A stretch of DNA of 64,000 nucleotides. Source: Planctomycetota bacterium (GTDB lineage: Bacteria > Planctomycetota > UBA1135 > GCA-002686595). Numbering within the stretch: position 1 is the stretch's first letter; every line of letters begins with the position of its first letter. The DNA is taken from the NCBI GenBank assembly GCA_016709875.1, contig JADJLZ010000001.1:496001-560000 (forward strand), written 5' to 3'. The notes beneath the pieces were generated by a model. That model worked only from the letters and a program-made list of their open reading frames with translations, had not been told where the DNA came from and did no database searches. The position numbers were made by a program, and so were the translations under genes. Of the stretch, positions 32,202 through 42,444 are shown in pieces.

Positions 32202-34885
32202 CGCGCTCCCACGGCGGAGAGAGCGGTCGTGATGCGTTCGGCGAGCTCCTTCAGGAGCTCGGGCAGGGGGCCGGCGTTCAGGCCCTGGCCCTGGGCGAGG
32301 TCGGGGCGCCCGCCGCCTCCCCCGCCGAGCTTGATGCTGACGAGCTTGGACAGTTCCCCGGCGGCGAGCGGGCTGCCTTTCCCGGCACCCGGACACAGGA
32401 TCAGGAAGGGCACGCGTTCCTCGGCGCGACCGAAGAGCGCCACGGCCATCTTCGGCGCGAGGCTCTTCACGCGCTCGCCGAGCTCGCGCACGCCGTTCTG
32501 GTCGAGGTCGGCGAAGGCGTACACGCCGTGGCGCCACTCGCCGCTCGTCCCGAGCGACTCCTTCACCTGCGCGAAGGCCGCGTCGATGCCGCCGGCGGAC
32601 TGCTTCTCGCCCTTCTTGCGCGCTTCCTTGAGCTGCGCGAGCAACTGCTCGACGCGCGTCTCGACTTCGTCAGGAGCGCTCTTCAAGAGGCGCGCGGTGC
32701 CGACGATTCGCCGGCGCTGGCGCTGGATCTCTTCGACCGCGGCCGGACCGGTGAGCGCCTCGATGCGCCGCACGCCGGCGGCGACCGCGCGCTCGAGCGT
32801 GATCACGAAGGGGCCGATGTCGCCCGACGCGGAGACGTGCGTGCCGCCGCACAGCTCCATCGACCAGCCGCCGACATCGAGCACGCGCACCTGCGCGTCG
32901 TACTTCTCGCCGAACATCGCGGTCACACCGCGCGCCTTGGCGGCTTCGAGTTCCTCGAGCGTCGTCTGCACGCCGTGGTTGGCGAAGACGTGCGCGTTGA
33001 CGATCTCCTCGATGCGCTCGAGCTCCTCGGGCGAGAGCGCCTTGGGATGCGAGAAGTCGAAGCGCAGGCGATCGGGGCCGACGTAGCTGCCGGCCTGGCC
33101 GATGTGCTCGCCGAGGACTTCCTTGAGCGCCTTGTGCAGCAAGTGCGTGGCGGTGTGGTTCTTCTGCGTGCGCGCGCGGGACCCGGAGTCGACTTCGGCG
33201 ATCGCGGTCGCGCCGGACGCGGGCAGGGCCCCCTCGATACGCCCGAGGTGCACCACGATCGGGCCGACCTTGCGCGTTTCCTCGACCACGAAGCGCCACT
33301 TGCCCGCGGGATCGCGGATCAGGCCGCGGTCGCCGACCTGACCGCCACTCTCGGCGTAGAACGGGCTCTGCGCGAGCACGAGCTTCGAGGGCTCGTCCTC
33401 GGCGAGGAACAGCACGCGGCTCTCGAGCGTGAGCGAGCGAGCGCCCGCGTCGTGGTAGGTCGATTGCGTCGGCGCGAGGCCTTCGAGCTGCTCGGCTGAG
33501 AGCAACTGCTTGAACTTGCCCTCCGAGCGGCTCGCGTCCTGGTGCGACTTCTCGGCGGAGTCCCACTGGGCCGCGTCGACGCCCAGGCCGCGCTCGCGGG
33601 CCATCAACTCGATCAGGTCGCGCGGAAATCCGTACGTCGCGTAGAGCTCGAACGCGGCGGCGCCGGGGATCGTCTGCTTGCCTTGCAGGCCCGACTCGAG
33701 CTCCGCGAAGCGCACGAGACCGCGGCCGAGCGTGCGTCCGAACGAGAGCTCCTCGATCTTGATCATCTCGCGCACGTGCTCCAGGCGCGCGCGCATCTCG
33801 GGGAACGCGTCGCCGAGCACTTCCGCGACCGTCGGCACGAGTTCGAACAGGAACGGCTCCTCGAGCCCGAGTTCCTGGCGGCCGAAGCGCGCGGCGCGGC
33901 GCACCAGGCGGCGCAGCACGTAGCCGCGGCCGGTGTTCGAAGGCAGTGCGCCGTCGGAGAGCGCCGCGGTCACCGCGCGCGCGTGGTCCGCGCAGACGCG
34001 GAAGGCGATGTCAGCGCGCGAATTCGATGCGCCGTAGGGCCGGTTCGCCAATTGCGAGAGGCGCGCGAAGATCGGCGTGAAGAGGTCGGTGTCGTAGTTC
34101 GAGCGCTTGCCCTGCAGCACCGAGAGGATGCGCTCGAAGCCCATGCCCGTGTCGACCGACTGCGCCGGCAGCGGCTTGAGCGAGCCGTCGTCGAGCCGGT
34201 TGAACTCCATGAACACGTTGTTCCACAGCTCGATGAAGCGCTCGTTGCCGGCGTTGACGCCGATCTTCCTGTCGGCGCCGTCGGCCGGGTTCGTCTCGGG
34301 TCCGCCGCGGTCGATGTGGATCTCGGTGCACGGGCCGCAGGGACCCGTCGCACCCATCTCCCAGAAGTTGTCCTTGCGGCCGAAGCGCAGCACGCGCTGC
34401 GGTGCGATGCCGGCCTTCTCGATCCAGATGCGCTCGGCGTCCTTGTCGGGTGGCAAGCCGTCCTTCTCGTCGCCGGCGAAGACGGTCACCCACAGGCGCT
34501 CGGTCGGCAGGCCCCAGACCTTCGTCAGGAGCTCCCAGGCCCAGGGGATCGCCTCGGCCTTGAAGTAGTCGCCGAAGGACCAGTTGCCGAGCATCTCGAA
34601 GAACGTGTGGTGGTAGGTGTCGACGCCCACTTCTTCGAGGTCGTTGTGCTTGCCCGAGACGCGGATGCACTTCTGCGTGTCGACGGCGCGCTTGTAGGAG
34701 CGCGAACCCGTGCCGAGGAACACGTCCTTGAACTGGTTCATGCCCGCGTTCGTGAACAGCAGGGTCGGGTCGTCCTGCGGGAAGACCGCCGCGCTGGGCA
34801 CGACCGTGTGACCGCGCTCGGCGAAGAACTGCAGGAATTCGCGGCGCACCTGCGCCGCACTGCGCGTGTTCGGGCTGTGGCTCAT
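32198..34885 (-). CDS. alaS: Alanyl-tRNA synthetase
   Basis: The 895-residue class II synthetase starts at the motif [19 protein letters not shown]. The editing domain carries [11 protein letters not shown] and [13 protein letters not shown], whose His and Cys residues bind zinc and clear misacylated Ser or Gly. [15 protein letters not shown] is the conserved aminoacylation block. The C-terminal domain ([14 protein letters not shown]) is present, so it is full length. It follows recA with a 76-bp gap. Confidence 0.96.
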   Translation of the reverse strand: MSHSPNTRSAAQVRREFLQFFAERGHTVVPSAAVFPQDDPTLLFTNAGMNQFKDVFLGTGSRSYKRAVDTQKCIRVSGKHNDLEEVGVDTYHHTFFEMLGNWSFGDYFKAEAIPWAWELLTKVWGLPTERLWVTVFAGDEKDGLPPDKDAERIWIEKAGIAPQRVLRFGRKDNFWEMGATGPCGPCTEIHIDRGGPETNPADGADRKIGVNAGNERFIELWNNVFMEFNRLDDGSLKPLPAQSVDTGMGFERILSVLQGKRSNYDTDLFTPIFARLSQLANRPYGASNSRADIAFRVCADHARAVTAALSDGALPSNTGRGYVLRRLVRRAARFGRQELGLEEPFLFELVPTVAEVLGDAFPEMRARLEHVREMIKIEELSFGRTLGRGLVRFAELESGLQGKQTIPGAAAFELYATYGFPRDLIELMARERGLGVDAAQWDSAEKSHQDASRSEGKFKQLLSAEQLEGLAPTQSTYHDAGARSLTLESRVLFLAEDEPSKLVLAQSPFYAESGGQVGDRGLIRDPAGKWRFVVEETRKVGPIVVHLGRIEGALPASGATAIAEVDSGSRARTQKNHTATHLLHKALKEVLGEHIGQAGSYVGPDRLRFDFSHPKALSPEELERIEEIVNAHVFANHGVQTTLEELEAAKARGVTAMFGEKYDAQVRVLDVGGWSMELCGGTHVSASGDIGPFVITLERAVAAGVRRIEALTGPAAVEEIQRQRRRIVGTARLLKSAPDEVETRVEQLLAQLKEARKKGEKQSAGGIDAAFAQVKESLGTSGEWRHGVYAFADLDQNGVRELGERVKSLAPKMAVALFGRAEERVPFLILCPGAGKGSPLAAGELSKLVSIKLGGGGGGRPDLAQGQGLNAGPLPELLKELAERITTALSAVGAR

Positions 34886-34961
34886 GCTTCTCGGGGGGGT
34901 GCGCAGCGCGGGAGCACGCCTGTGTGGCGCGCCCCCGCGTGCTTGCTTCGCTCGGCCTGGC

Positions 34962-36092
<1,131 letters not shown>

Positions 36093-36155
36093 CGTGACTC
36101 GGGTTCTGGGGCGTGTTCGGAGTCTAGCCAGGGCGGAGGGCCACTGGAAGCACGC

Positions 36156-36188
36156 GGCGCTCCCCCCAGAAGACGCTCGGGGAGCGCC
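36156..36188 (-). terminator. Hairpin after thpR, possible terminator
   Basis: GGCGCTCCCC (36156-36165) pairs with GGGGAGCGCC (36179-36188) across a 13-nt loop, 31 bp after the thpR stop and 64 bp before the recA start, read on the minus strand. There is no long U-run. Confidence 0.45.
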
Positions 36189-36218
36189 AGGGTTGCTTCC
36201 CGCGGCGCGGAAAATCGT

Positions 36219-36749
36219 TCAGCCCTCGAGCGCGAGCTGCGCGAGCACCCGGTAGCGCGGCCGCTCGTCCGGCCGCGACTCGAACAGGCGCACCTCGCGC
36301 GCGAGCCAGGTGCCCGGCAACTCGAGCGCGGCGAAACCCGCGGGCAGGCGCGGCTGCGTTCCAGGTCGCGGACGGGCGAGCGTCAGGTGCGGCCGGAAGG
36401 GCTGCTCCTCGGCGGGCAGGCCGAGTCCGGCCCGCAACCGCGCCGCGAGCTCCGCGAGTCGTCCGCCGGCGCCCGGGACCTCGCGCGCGCCGGCCCACAC
36501 GGCGCGCGGGTGGACGGGATCGGGAAAGGCGCCGCCGCCTGTGAGCTCGAGCTCGAGCGGCTCCAGCTCCAGTCGCGGGAGCCTTGGGACCGGACTTGCG
36601 CCGAGGAACACGAGCGTCAGGTGCAGCTCCTCGGCCGCGTAGAAGCGCAGGTCCTGCGCGCAGGGTGCGAGCAGCTCGGCGCCGCGCGCGTGCAGCCTCC
36701 GCGCGAGCTCAGGCGGAGGCTGGAGCGCGAAGAAGAGGCGCGCGTTCAC
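36219..36749 (-). CDS. thpR: RNA 2',3'-cyclic phosphodiesterase (2'-5' RNA ligase family)
   Basis: The 176-residue 2H phosphoesterase has both HxTx motifs: HLTLVFLG in the first half and HLTLARPR in the second. NARLFFALQPPPELARRL at the N terminus is typical of ThpR/LigT. The reading frame is open further, but the GTG at 36749, overlapping the upstream stop as GTGA, opens the conserved domain. It acts on RNA 2',3'-cyclic phosphate ends. Its placement after a secreted hydrolase gives no further clue. Confidence 0.9.
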   Translation of the reverse strand: MNARLFFALQPPPELARRLHARGAELLAPCAQDLRFYAAEELHLTLVFLGASPVPRLPRLELEPLELELTGGGAFPDPVHPRAVWAGAREVPGAGGRLAELAARLRAGLGLPAEEQPFRPHLTLARPRPGTQPRLPAGFAALELPGTWLAREVRLFESRPDERPRYRVLAQLALEG

Positions 36750-38173
36750 TCCAGGCCGGTGTGCTTGCGAATCCAACTCGCGAGGACCTCGAGCGCCGCC
36801 GGCGCGAAGGTCTCCTCGATGCGCGCGTACTCCGCGGGCGCGCCCGTGGTGCAGGTCTGGAACAGGTGGTTGAGGCCGGGGAGCTCGCGGATGGTCACAT
36901 CCTTGTTCCCGCCCTCCTCGAGCGCCGAGCGGATCAGCGCGAGATTCTCCTTGGGCGGCACCTGCAGGTCCTTCTCGCCGTTCAAGGCCAGCACGGGGCA
37001 GGTGACGTGCAAGAGGTTCGTGCGCGGATCGAGCGCGAGGAAGCAGCGGAACCACGGGCTGAGCAGCTCCGGCGCCTGCTCGGCCACGACCGCGTCAGCC
37101 TTCTTTGCGAGCGCTTCCTCGGAGAGGTCCTTCATCTCGGGCGCGCTCTTCATCTGCCGCAGCGCCATCGCGCGGATGCACTCCTTCAGCTCCGCGTCGC
37201 TCGCGCCCGCGACGAGCTTGGCGTAGATCTCGGCCGTGTCGTGCGCCTCCGCCTGCGCCTTGTCGGCGGCCATGCCGGAAGCGATGTTGATCAGCTTGGA
37301 CTGCAGCGGCATCAGCTCGGCGCCGCGCATGCCCGTGCCCGCGAGCAGCACGATGAAGGCCACGTCCTGCGAGCGCGCGGCGCAGATCGGCGCGACGATG
37401 CCCCCCTCCGAGTGGCCGATGATGCCGATGCGCTTGGCGTCGATCTCCGGGCGCGTCTTCAGGAACGCGACCGCAGCGAGCGCGTCGTTGGCGAAGTCCT
37501 CGGTGGTCGCCTTGGAGAACTTGCCGGTCGATTTCGCCACGCCGCGATCGTCGTAGCGCAGCACGGCGATGCCCGCGCGCGTCAGGTGGTCGGCGATGAC
37601 CAGGAACGGCCGGTGGCCCATCAGCGATTCGTCGCGGTCCTGCGGCCCCGAGCCGGTGACCAGCACCGCGCACGGGAAAGGGCCCGCGCCCTTGGGCAGC
37701 GTGAGCGTGCCCGCGAGCTTCGCGTGCGCTTCCTTGTTCTCGAACTTGACCTCGACGGATTCGTAGGGGAACGGCGTCTTGGGCTCCTGCGGCCGGCGCA
37801 GAGTCTTCTGCGCGTGCTCGCCAGGCGCGAGGCGTTTCATCGTCGTCTTCAGTTCGGCGCCCTGCTTGAGCACGCCGGTTGCGCTTTGCCCGTCCTGCGC
37901 CAGATCCAGACTCCACTCGGCTCCCGCGAGCGCGATCGAGAACACAAGCTTCTTGTCGCTGACCGCCACGCCGTCGAGCGGCAGGTCGAGCACCTGCTGC
38001 AGCGGGATCGAGATCGTGCCCGAGTCGTGCTTCAACTCGACCGAGAAATCGAGCGAACTCCCGTCGGGGAGTTCGACGCTGCCGACCCAGGTCACGGCCT
38101 GCTCGGTCTCCTGGGCGCGTGCCAGCGGGAAGAGGGCGAGCAGCAGGAACAGCGCGAGCAGAATCCGCGGCAT
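36746..38173 (-). CDS. Secreted alpha/beta hydrolase (serine peptidase/esterase-like)
   Basis: The 475 residues have a signal peptide (LLALFLLLALFPLARAQ), then a beta-rich N-terminal domain of about 120 residues (SVELPDGSSLDFSVELK and similar). An S9/BAAT-like hydrolase follows: VLVTGSGPQDRDESLMGH, then the nucleophile elbow GIIGHSEGGIV, then acid and His regions (LNGEKDLQVP; ELPGLNHLFQT). The catalytic triad is therefore present, unlike the gene at 6562. It hydrolyses an ester, amide or thioester; substrate unknown. Confidence 0.85.
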   Translation of the reverse strand: MPRILLALFLLLALFPLARAQETEQAVTWVGSVELPDGSSLDFSVELKHDSGTISIPLQQVLDLPLDGVAVSDKKLVFSIALAGAEWSLDLAQDGQSATGVLKQGAELKTTMKRLAPGEHAQKTLRRPQEPKTPFPYESVEVKFENKEAHAKLAGTLTLPKGAGPFPCAVLVTGSGPQDRDESLMGHRPFLVIADHLTRAGIAVLRYDDRGVAKSTGKFSKATTEDFANDALAAVAFLKTRPEIDAKRIGIIGHSEGGIVAPICAARSQDVAFIVLLAGTGMRGAELMPLQSKLINIASGMAADKAQAEAHDTAEIYAKLVAGASDAELKECIRAMALRQMKSAPEMKDLSEEALAKKADAVVAEQAPELLSPWFRCFLALDPRTNLLHVTCPVLALNGEKDLQVPPKENLALIRSALEEGGNKDVTIRELPGLNHLFQTCTTGAPAEYARIEETFAPAALEVLASWIRKHTGLE

Positions 38174-38183
38174 GCGAAACTCC

Positions 38184-39083
38184 TCAGACGGTGACGATCG
38201 AGAGCAGCTCGTCGTAGCGTGCGTCCACGTCGGTGCGCGAGCGCGACGAGAGACCCTCGACGCTGAAACCCTCGACGCAGAAGGACGCGGTCACGGTGCC
38301 GAAGACCATCGCCTTGCGCAGCGTGGCGGGGTCGTGCTTCTTCTGCGAGGCGAGGTAGCCCATGAAGCCGCCCGCGAAACAATCGCCCGCGCCGGTCGGG
38401 TCGACGACGTTCTCGACCGGGTAGGCGGGGATGGAGAAGTGCACGTCCTTGCTGATCAGGAACGCGCCGTGCTCGCCCTTCTTCAGGACCACGTAGCGCG
38501 GACCGAGGCCGAGCACCGCGCCCGCCGCGCGCAACAGGCTCCTCTCGCCGGTCAGCATGCGCGCCTCTTCCTCGTTCAGCACGACCGCGTCGACGCGCCG
38601 CAAGAGGTGCAGCAGCGAGTCCTTGGCGATGTCGATCCACAGGTTCATCGTGTCGGCCATCACGAACTTGGGGTGTTCGACCTGGTCGAGCGCCTTGTGC
38701 TGCACGCGCGGCTCGGCGTTGGCGAGGAACAGGAACTCCGACTTGCGGCCGCGCTCGGGGATCTTGGGGTCGAAGCTCTCGAGCACGTTGAGGTGCGTCG
38801 CGAGCGTGTGGCGCGTGTTCCAGTCGGCCTCGTAGCGTCCGCTCCAGCGGAACGTCTCGCCGTGCGCGACCTCGAGTCCGGCGACGTCCACGCCGCGGCG
38901 CACGAGGAACTCGCGGTGCTCCGGCTTGAAGTCGCGGCCGACGACTCCGACCAGGTCGAGCGGCCCGAACGAACTGGCCGCGGCGGCGAAGTAGGTGGCC
39001 GAGCCTCCGAGGACCTCGCTGCGGCGGTCGTAGGCGGTTTCGATGGAGTCGTAGGCGAGGGTTCCGATGACGAGTAGGGACAT
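38184..39083 (-). CDS. PfkB-family sugar or nucleoside kinase
   Basis: The 299-residue ribokinase-fold protein begins LLVIGTLAYDSIETAY and ends with DPTGAGDCFAGGFMGYLA, the PfkB anion-hole and catalytic-base motif. ATP-binding features GGSATYFAAAASSFG and VVLNEEEARMLTG are present. Its substrate is not readable; a sugar or a nucleoside are options. It is 10 bp upstream of the hydrolase gene and probably cotranscribed with it. Confidence 0.9.
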   Translation of the reverse strand: MSLLVIGTLAYDSIETAYDRRSEVLGGSATYFAAAASSFGPLDLVGVVGRDFKPEHREFLVRRGVDVAGLEVAHGETFRWSGRYEADWNTRHTLATHLNVLESFDPKIPERGRKSEFLFLANAEPRVQHKALDQVEHPKFVMADTMNLWIDIAKDSLLHLLRRVDAVVLNEEEARMLTGERSLLRAAGAVLGLGPRYVVLKKGEHGAFLISKDVHFSIPAYPVENVVDPTGAGDCFAGGFMGYLASQKKHDPATLRKAMVFGTVTASFCVEGFSVEGLSSRSRTDVDARYDELLSIVTV

Positions 39084-39101
39084 GGGGGGCTCCGAAAAAG
39101 T

Positions 39102-40310
39102 CTACCCCGCCTGCTGCTCGTGCTCGAATTCCTCGCGCACTTCCTTGCCGCCGGGCAGGAGCAGGAAGAGGCCGCCCGCGAGGTTCAGCGCGACGGTCAA
39201 GAGGCGGTAGGTCACGCTCACCGCGACTCCCAGCGGCTGCGTCGAACCGAGCAGATGGAACAGGTAGCCGATCAGCACCTCGCCCACACCCAGGCCGCTG
39301 GGTGCGATCGGCAGCGAGCTGACGGTGTTCGCGATGGCCATGATGCCCAGGTACGCGGGGAAGCTCATCTGCGCGCCGAAGGCGGTGCCGATGGCCATCA
39401 ACGCCGCGGCGATGCCGCAGTGGTTGACGATCGAGAGCACGACCGCGAGCAGCATCTCGCCCGGGTGCTTGGCGTACTCGAGCAGCGCGCGCTCGATCGA
39501 CTTCAGCCGCTCGCGCTGCGGCAGCTTGTCGAGCAGGCGCGAGATGCCCAGCGCGCGGCGCGGCAGTGGGTGCAAGAAGACGAAGGTGCCGACGAGCATC
39601 GCCAGGAAACACAGCACCACGGGCCAGCGCATCTCGTGGAACATGTCGCCGGTCATCAGCACGACCAGCGAGGCGAGTCCCGCGAGCACGATCAGGCCCA
39701 GCACGCGGTCGACGATCACCGTCACGAGCGCGTCGGCGCGCCGCTGCGGGTTCTCGCGCACGACCATCACGGCCTTGATCACGTCGCCCCCGGTCAGGCC
39801 GGGCACGACGAGGTTGAAGAAGAAGCCCAGGAAGGTGAGCCGCAGCGCGTTCAGCCAACTCGTCGGGCAGCCCGCCAGCGCGAGCATGCGCCACCAGCGC
39901 GTGACGCTCATCACGGCCGAGACGAGCAGCGCCCCCATCGCAAGCCACAGCCAGCGCGACTCGATCTCGCGGAACACGCGCTGCATCGCCGGCTGCCACT
40001 CGTAGTGCGGCGCGCTCGCCTCGTCGGGGCTGCGCTCGACGCGCACGCGTTCGCCGCGCTCGAGTGCCGCGCGCGTCTGGTCGGGCCATCCCGCGGGGAG
40101 CACGCTGCCGGGCGCGGCCTCGAACTCGATGCTCTCGCCGCGCCACTTGCCTTCGATCTTGCCCGAGACTTCGAGCTTGGACTTGCCCGCGACCCAGTTG
40201 AGGCGGTCCTTCCAGGGCAGCATCGAGGCTACGAACGCGAGCAGCGCGAGCGCGAAGCACAGCCGCAGGAGCGAGAGCAGCCGCGCGCGCGTCTTGGAGG
40301 GCTGGCTCAT
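39102..40310 (-). CDS. Lysylphosphatidylglycerol synthase-type flippase domain (UPF0104/YbhN family)
   Basis: The 402-residue polytopic protein has about eight hydrophobic segments. LTFLGFFFNLVVPGLTGGDV and ADALVTVIVDRVLGLIVLAG follow the YbhN/MprF-flippase consensus (PG[x]GGD and DR motifs), as does IAPSGLGVGEVLIGYLFHL. Members flip lipids, including aminoacyl-PG. No synthase domain is fused. The start at ATG 40310 overlaps the lipoprotein stop (ATGA); earlier residues are excluded by that overlap. Confidence 0.85.
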   Translation of the reverse strand: MSQPSKTRARLLSLLRLCFALALLAFVASMLPWKDRLNWVAGKSKLEVSGKIEGKWRGESIEFEAAPGSVLPAGWPDQTRAALERGERVRVERSPDEASAPHYEWQPAMQRVFREIESRWLWLAMGALLVSAVMSVTRWWRMLALAGCPTSWLNALRLTFLGFFFNLVVPGLTGGDVIKAVMVVRENPQRRADALVTVIVDRVLGLIVLAGLASLVVLMTGDMFHEMRWPVVLCFLAMLVGTFVFLHPLPRRALGISRLLDKLPQRERLKSIERALLEYAKHPGEMLLAVVLSIVNHCGIAAALMAIGTAFGAQMSFPAYLGIMAIANTVSSLPIAPSGLGVGEVLIGYLFHLLGSTQPLGVAVSVTYRLLTVALNLAGGLFLLLPGGKEVREEFEHEQQAG

Positions 40311-41458
40311 GGGCCGCGCGCTCCTTGGACGGGCCGTGCGCTGTACAGCAGCCACCATTCCTGCCAGTCCTCCTCGCGCAAGCTGTGCAGGCCCGAGCCG
40401 GAGAGCGCCGAGAGCGTGCTCATCGCCGCCACGCGCAGCTCGGACTCGTCGCGTCCGAGCGCGATCTGGTACAGCGCCTGCAACTGCTCCTGGACCAGTT
40501 GCGCCGGCGGCGGCGCGCCGGGTTCGGGCGATTCGCGCACGAGGCCGCCCGCCGCGAGGCGCTCGAGGATGCGCTCGAGCACCAGTGGCGGCGTCGAGGC
40601 GCGCTGCGCGCCCTGCAGCAGGAGCCCTGCGAGCACGCCGTGGCCGGCGACCGACTCCGCGGCCTCGACCGCGGCCGCCTGCGTGCGCGGCGCCTCATCC
40701 GCGAGGCCGTGCGCGATGCCGCGCGAGACGCAGGTGCGCTCGAGCAGCGTCACGAGTTCGCCCAGGCCGCGTCCGCGGCCTTCCCAGCCCGCGCGCTGCG
40801 CGAGGCCACAGGCGACGTCCAGCGCGCGGCGCGCACCGTCGAGGTCGAGGTTGAGCGCGCCCACGAGCTCGACCGCGCCCGCGAGCTCGGCCTCCGCCGT
40901 CGCAGTCCATTCGCCCAGTCCCAGCAGCGGGCGCGAGGCCGCGACCAGCGAGCCGAGCGCGCTGCTGACCGCGTCGGGATTCGCGACGGGCTTCTGCTTG
41001 TCGGCTGGCACGGGCAGGATCCGGCCCAGCGGAGCCGCCGCGCGCGCGAGCACGTACAGCGCGCGTTCGCGCGAGAGCAGCGAAGGATCGTCCACGCACA
41101 GGCGCGAGCTCCACTGGATCGCACGCGCGCGGTTGTAGCGCTCCGTGATGTCGAGCTTGCCGAGCGCGAGCAGCTCCTCGAGGCAGGTCTGCGCCGGATC
41201 CTTGACGGCCTTCTTGGACTTCTTCCCGATCGCGCTCTGGGCCGGGCCGAGCATGGGGGCGACCACGTGGCGGAACCAGTACTCGAGCGAGCCTTCGAGC
41301 GCCGCGGAGTAGTGGTGGTGACCATCCGCCGCGTGCAGTTCGTCGAGGTTGTAGGCGCGCACATCGACCGCGCGGCACGAGGCGAGCGCGCAGAGGAGCA
41401 CCAGCCCGCACGCCACAAGCGCGCGGAAGTGGCGGGACGGGGGGGTGCCGGGACGCAT
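40307..41458 (-). CDS. Helical lipoprotein of unknown function
   Basis: The 383-residue protein starts at ATG 41458 with a lipobox leader (LVLLCALASC, Cys28). The body is helical, Ala/Leu/Glu-rich, and repeat-like (LYVLARAAAPLGRILPV; EAELAGAVELVGALNLDLDG; LVLERILERLAAGGL), in the manner of ARM/HEAT solenoids. It ends LREEDWQEWWLLYSARP. No enzyme motif. The reading frame is open further upstream into ssrA, but those residues are not protein-like. It is cotranscribed with the flippase gene. Confidence 0.72.
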   Translation of the reverse strand: MRPGTPPSRHFRALVACGLVLLCALASCRAVDVRAYNLDELHAADGHHHYSAALEGSLEYWFRHVVAPMLGPAQSAIGKKSKKAVKDPAQTCLEELLALGKLDITERYNRARAIQWSSRLCVDDPSLLSRERALYVLARAAAPLGRILPVPADKQKPVANPDAVSSALGSLVAASRPLLGLGEWTATAEAELAGAVELVGALNLDLDGARRALDVACGLAQRAGWEGRGRGLGELVTLLERTCVSRGIAHGLADEAPRTQAAAVEAAESVAGHGVLAGLLLQGAQRASTPPLVLERILERLAAGGLVRESPEPGAPPPAQLVQEQLQALYQIALGRDESELRVAAMSTLSALSGSGLHSLREEDWQEWWLLYSARPVQGARGP

Positions 41459-41521
41459 CGATCGAGTGGACGGATCCCGGGCGAGTCTAGGCAGGCGCAG
41501 GCGCGCCTGGAAAGAAGGAAG

Positions 41522-41877
41522 TGGTGGAGGCGGCGGGAATTGAACCCGCGTCCCGGAATCACCCTGACCGAGGCATCTACGTGTGTGTCCCGCGCTTTGG
41601 TTCTCGTCCCCTCGTCGCGCACGGACGCGCTCTTCGGGCACCAGCCCAGGAAAGTCTCGCCGGTTTGCCCCCAGGCAGTGCGCACCGGCCAGCCCGCTAA
41701 TGGCGTCACTTCCGGGCCGCAGGCGTTCCCGGGGTGACGGCTACCTGATCAGATCAGGCGGCGAGAGAGTAATTGTTGGCATGCAAATGCCGCCTCGGGA
41801 GGATTTTACGGGGTGACCTGAGATCCCCGACACGCAGCCCGGGCCCAGACGAAACCGATCGAAACCGGTGCGCCCCC
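41522..41877 (-). ncRNA. ssrA: tmRNA (ssrA)
   Basis: The 356-nt RNA has a 5' acceptor GGGGGCG pairing with CGCCTCC (one G-U), then discriminator A and encoded CCA. Following the acceptor is GCACCGGTTTCGATCGG, the tmRNA 5' signature. The 3' tRNA-like T arm GGACGCGGGTTCAATTCCCG is intact. The tag frame lies at 41754-41780 and reads A-N-N-Y-S-L-A-A then TGA, a short tag ending in the usual LAA. The resume codon is taken as GCC 41780-41778. It lies just downstream of smpB and rescues stalled ribosomes with it. Confidence 0.95.
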
Positions 41878-41889
41878 CGAACGGCCGCC

Positions 41890-41916
41890 ATCCTAGCACG
41901 TCCGGGCCGAATTCAA
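41890..41916 (-). promoter_or_regulatory. Candidate ssrA promoter inside the smpB 3' end
   Basis: Minus strand: TTGAAT (41916-41911) and, after 15 bp, the extended -10 TGCTAGGAT, whose hexamer TAGGAT is at 41895-41890. Transcription would start about 5-12 nt before the mature 5' end at 41877. The -35 overlaps the smpB stop region. Confidence 0.5.
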
Positions 41917-42380
41917 CGCCCGCGCTTCATCGCCCGGTCGATCTCGCGCTTGTCCTCGCGTTCCTTGGTGGCGGCGCGCTTGTCGTACATCTTCTTGCCG
42001 CGGCACAGGCCCATCAGGACCTTGATGCGCGCCTCCTTGAAGTAGATCGCGAGCGGAACGAGCGTCATGCCCTTCTCGCGCACCTTCTGGAACCAGCCCT
42101 CGATCTCGCGCCGGTGCGCCAGCAGGCGCCGGTCGCGCGCGGGGACGTGGTTGTGCACGTTGCCCTGCGTGTACTCGGGGATCGTGGCGTGGATCAGCCA
42201 CAACTGGTGGTTCTTGATCAGCCCGAAGGCCTCCTGGAGCGAGCACTGGCCGTTGCGCAGGCTCTTGACCTCCGTCCCGGTGAGTTCGACCCCGCACTCG
42301 AGCTCCTCGAGGATCTCGTATTCGAAGCGCGCCTTGCGGTTGTCCGCGATGCGCCGGAGCGAGGAGTCTTCCTTGACCAT
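41913..42380 (-). CDS. smpB: SsrA-binding protein SmpB
   Basis: The 155-residue tmRNA partner has the conserved KARFEYEILEELECGVELTGT and EVKSLRNGQCSL blocks. YTQGNVHNHVPARDRRLLAH follows, and GLCRGKKMYDKRAATKERED is the basic C-terminal tail that enters the decoding centre. Adjacent, same-strand ssrA confirms the pair. Start ATG 42380. Confidence 0.97.
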   Translation of the reverse strand: MVKEDSSLRRIADNRKARFEYEILEELECGVELTGTEVKSLRNGQCSLQEAFGLIKNHQLWLIHATIPEYTQGNVHNHVPARDRRLLAHRREIEGWFQKVREKGMTLVPLAIYFKEARIKVLMGLCRGKKMYDKRAATKEREDKREIDRAMKRGR

Positions 42381-42444
42381 ATCGAGCCGCAGAGCTTAGC
42401 GCGCCCTTGGAGTCCGGCGCCCGCGCATCCGATCCTGGAGCGCA

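Noticed and set aside
40750..41709. Open frames running through the tmRNA into the lipoprotein region
   Set aside because: The tmRNA tag, acceptor and T arm account for the sequence; the frames are artefacts.
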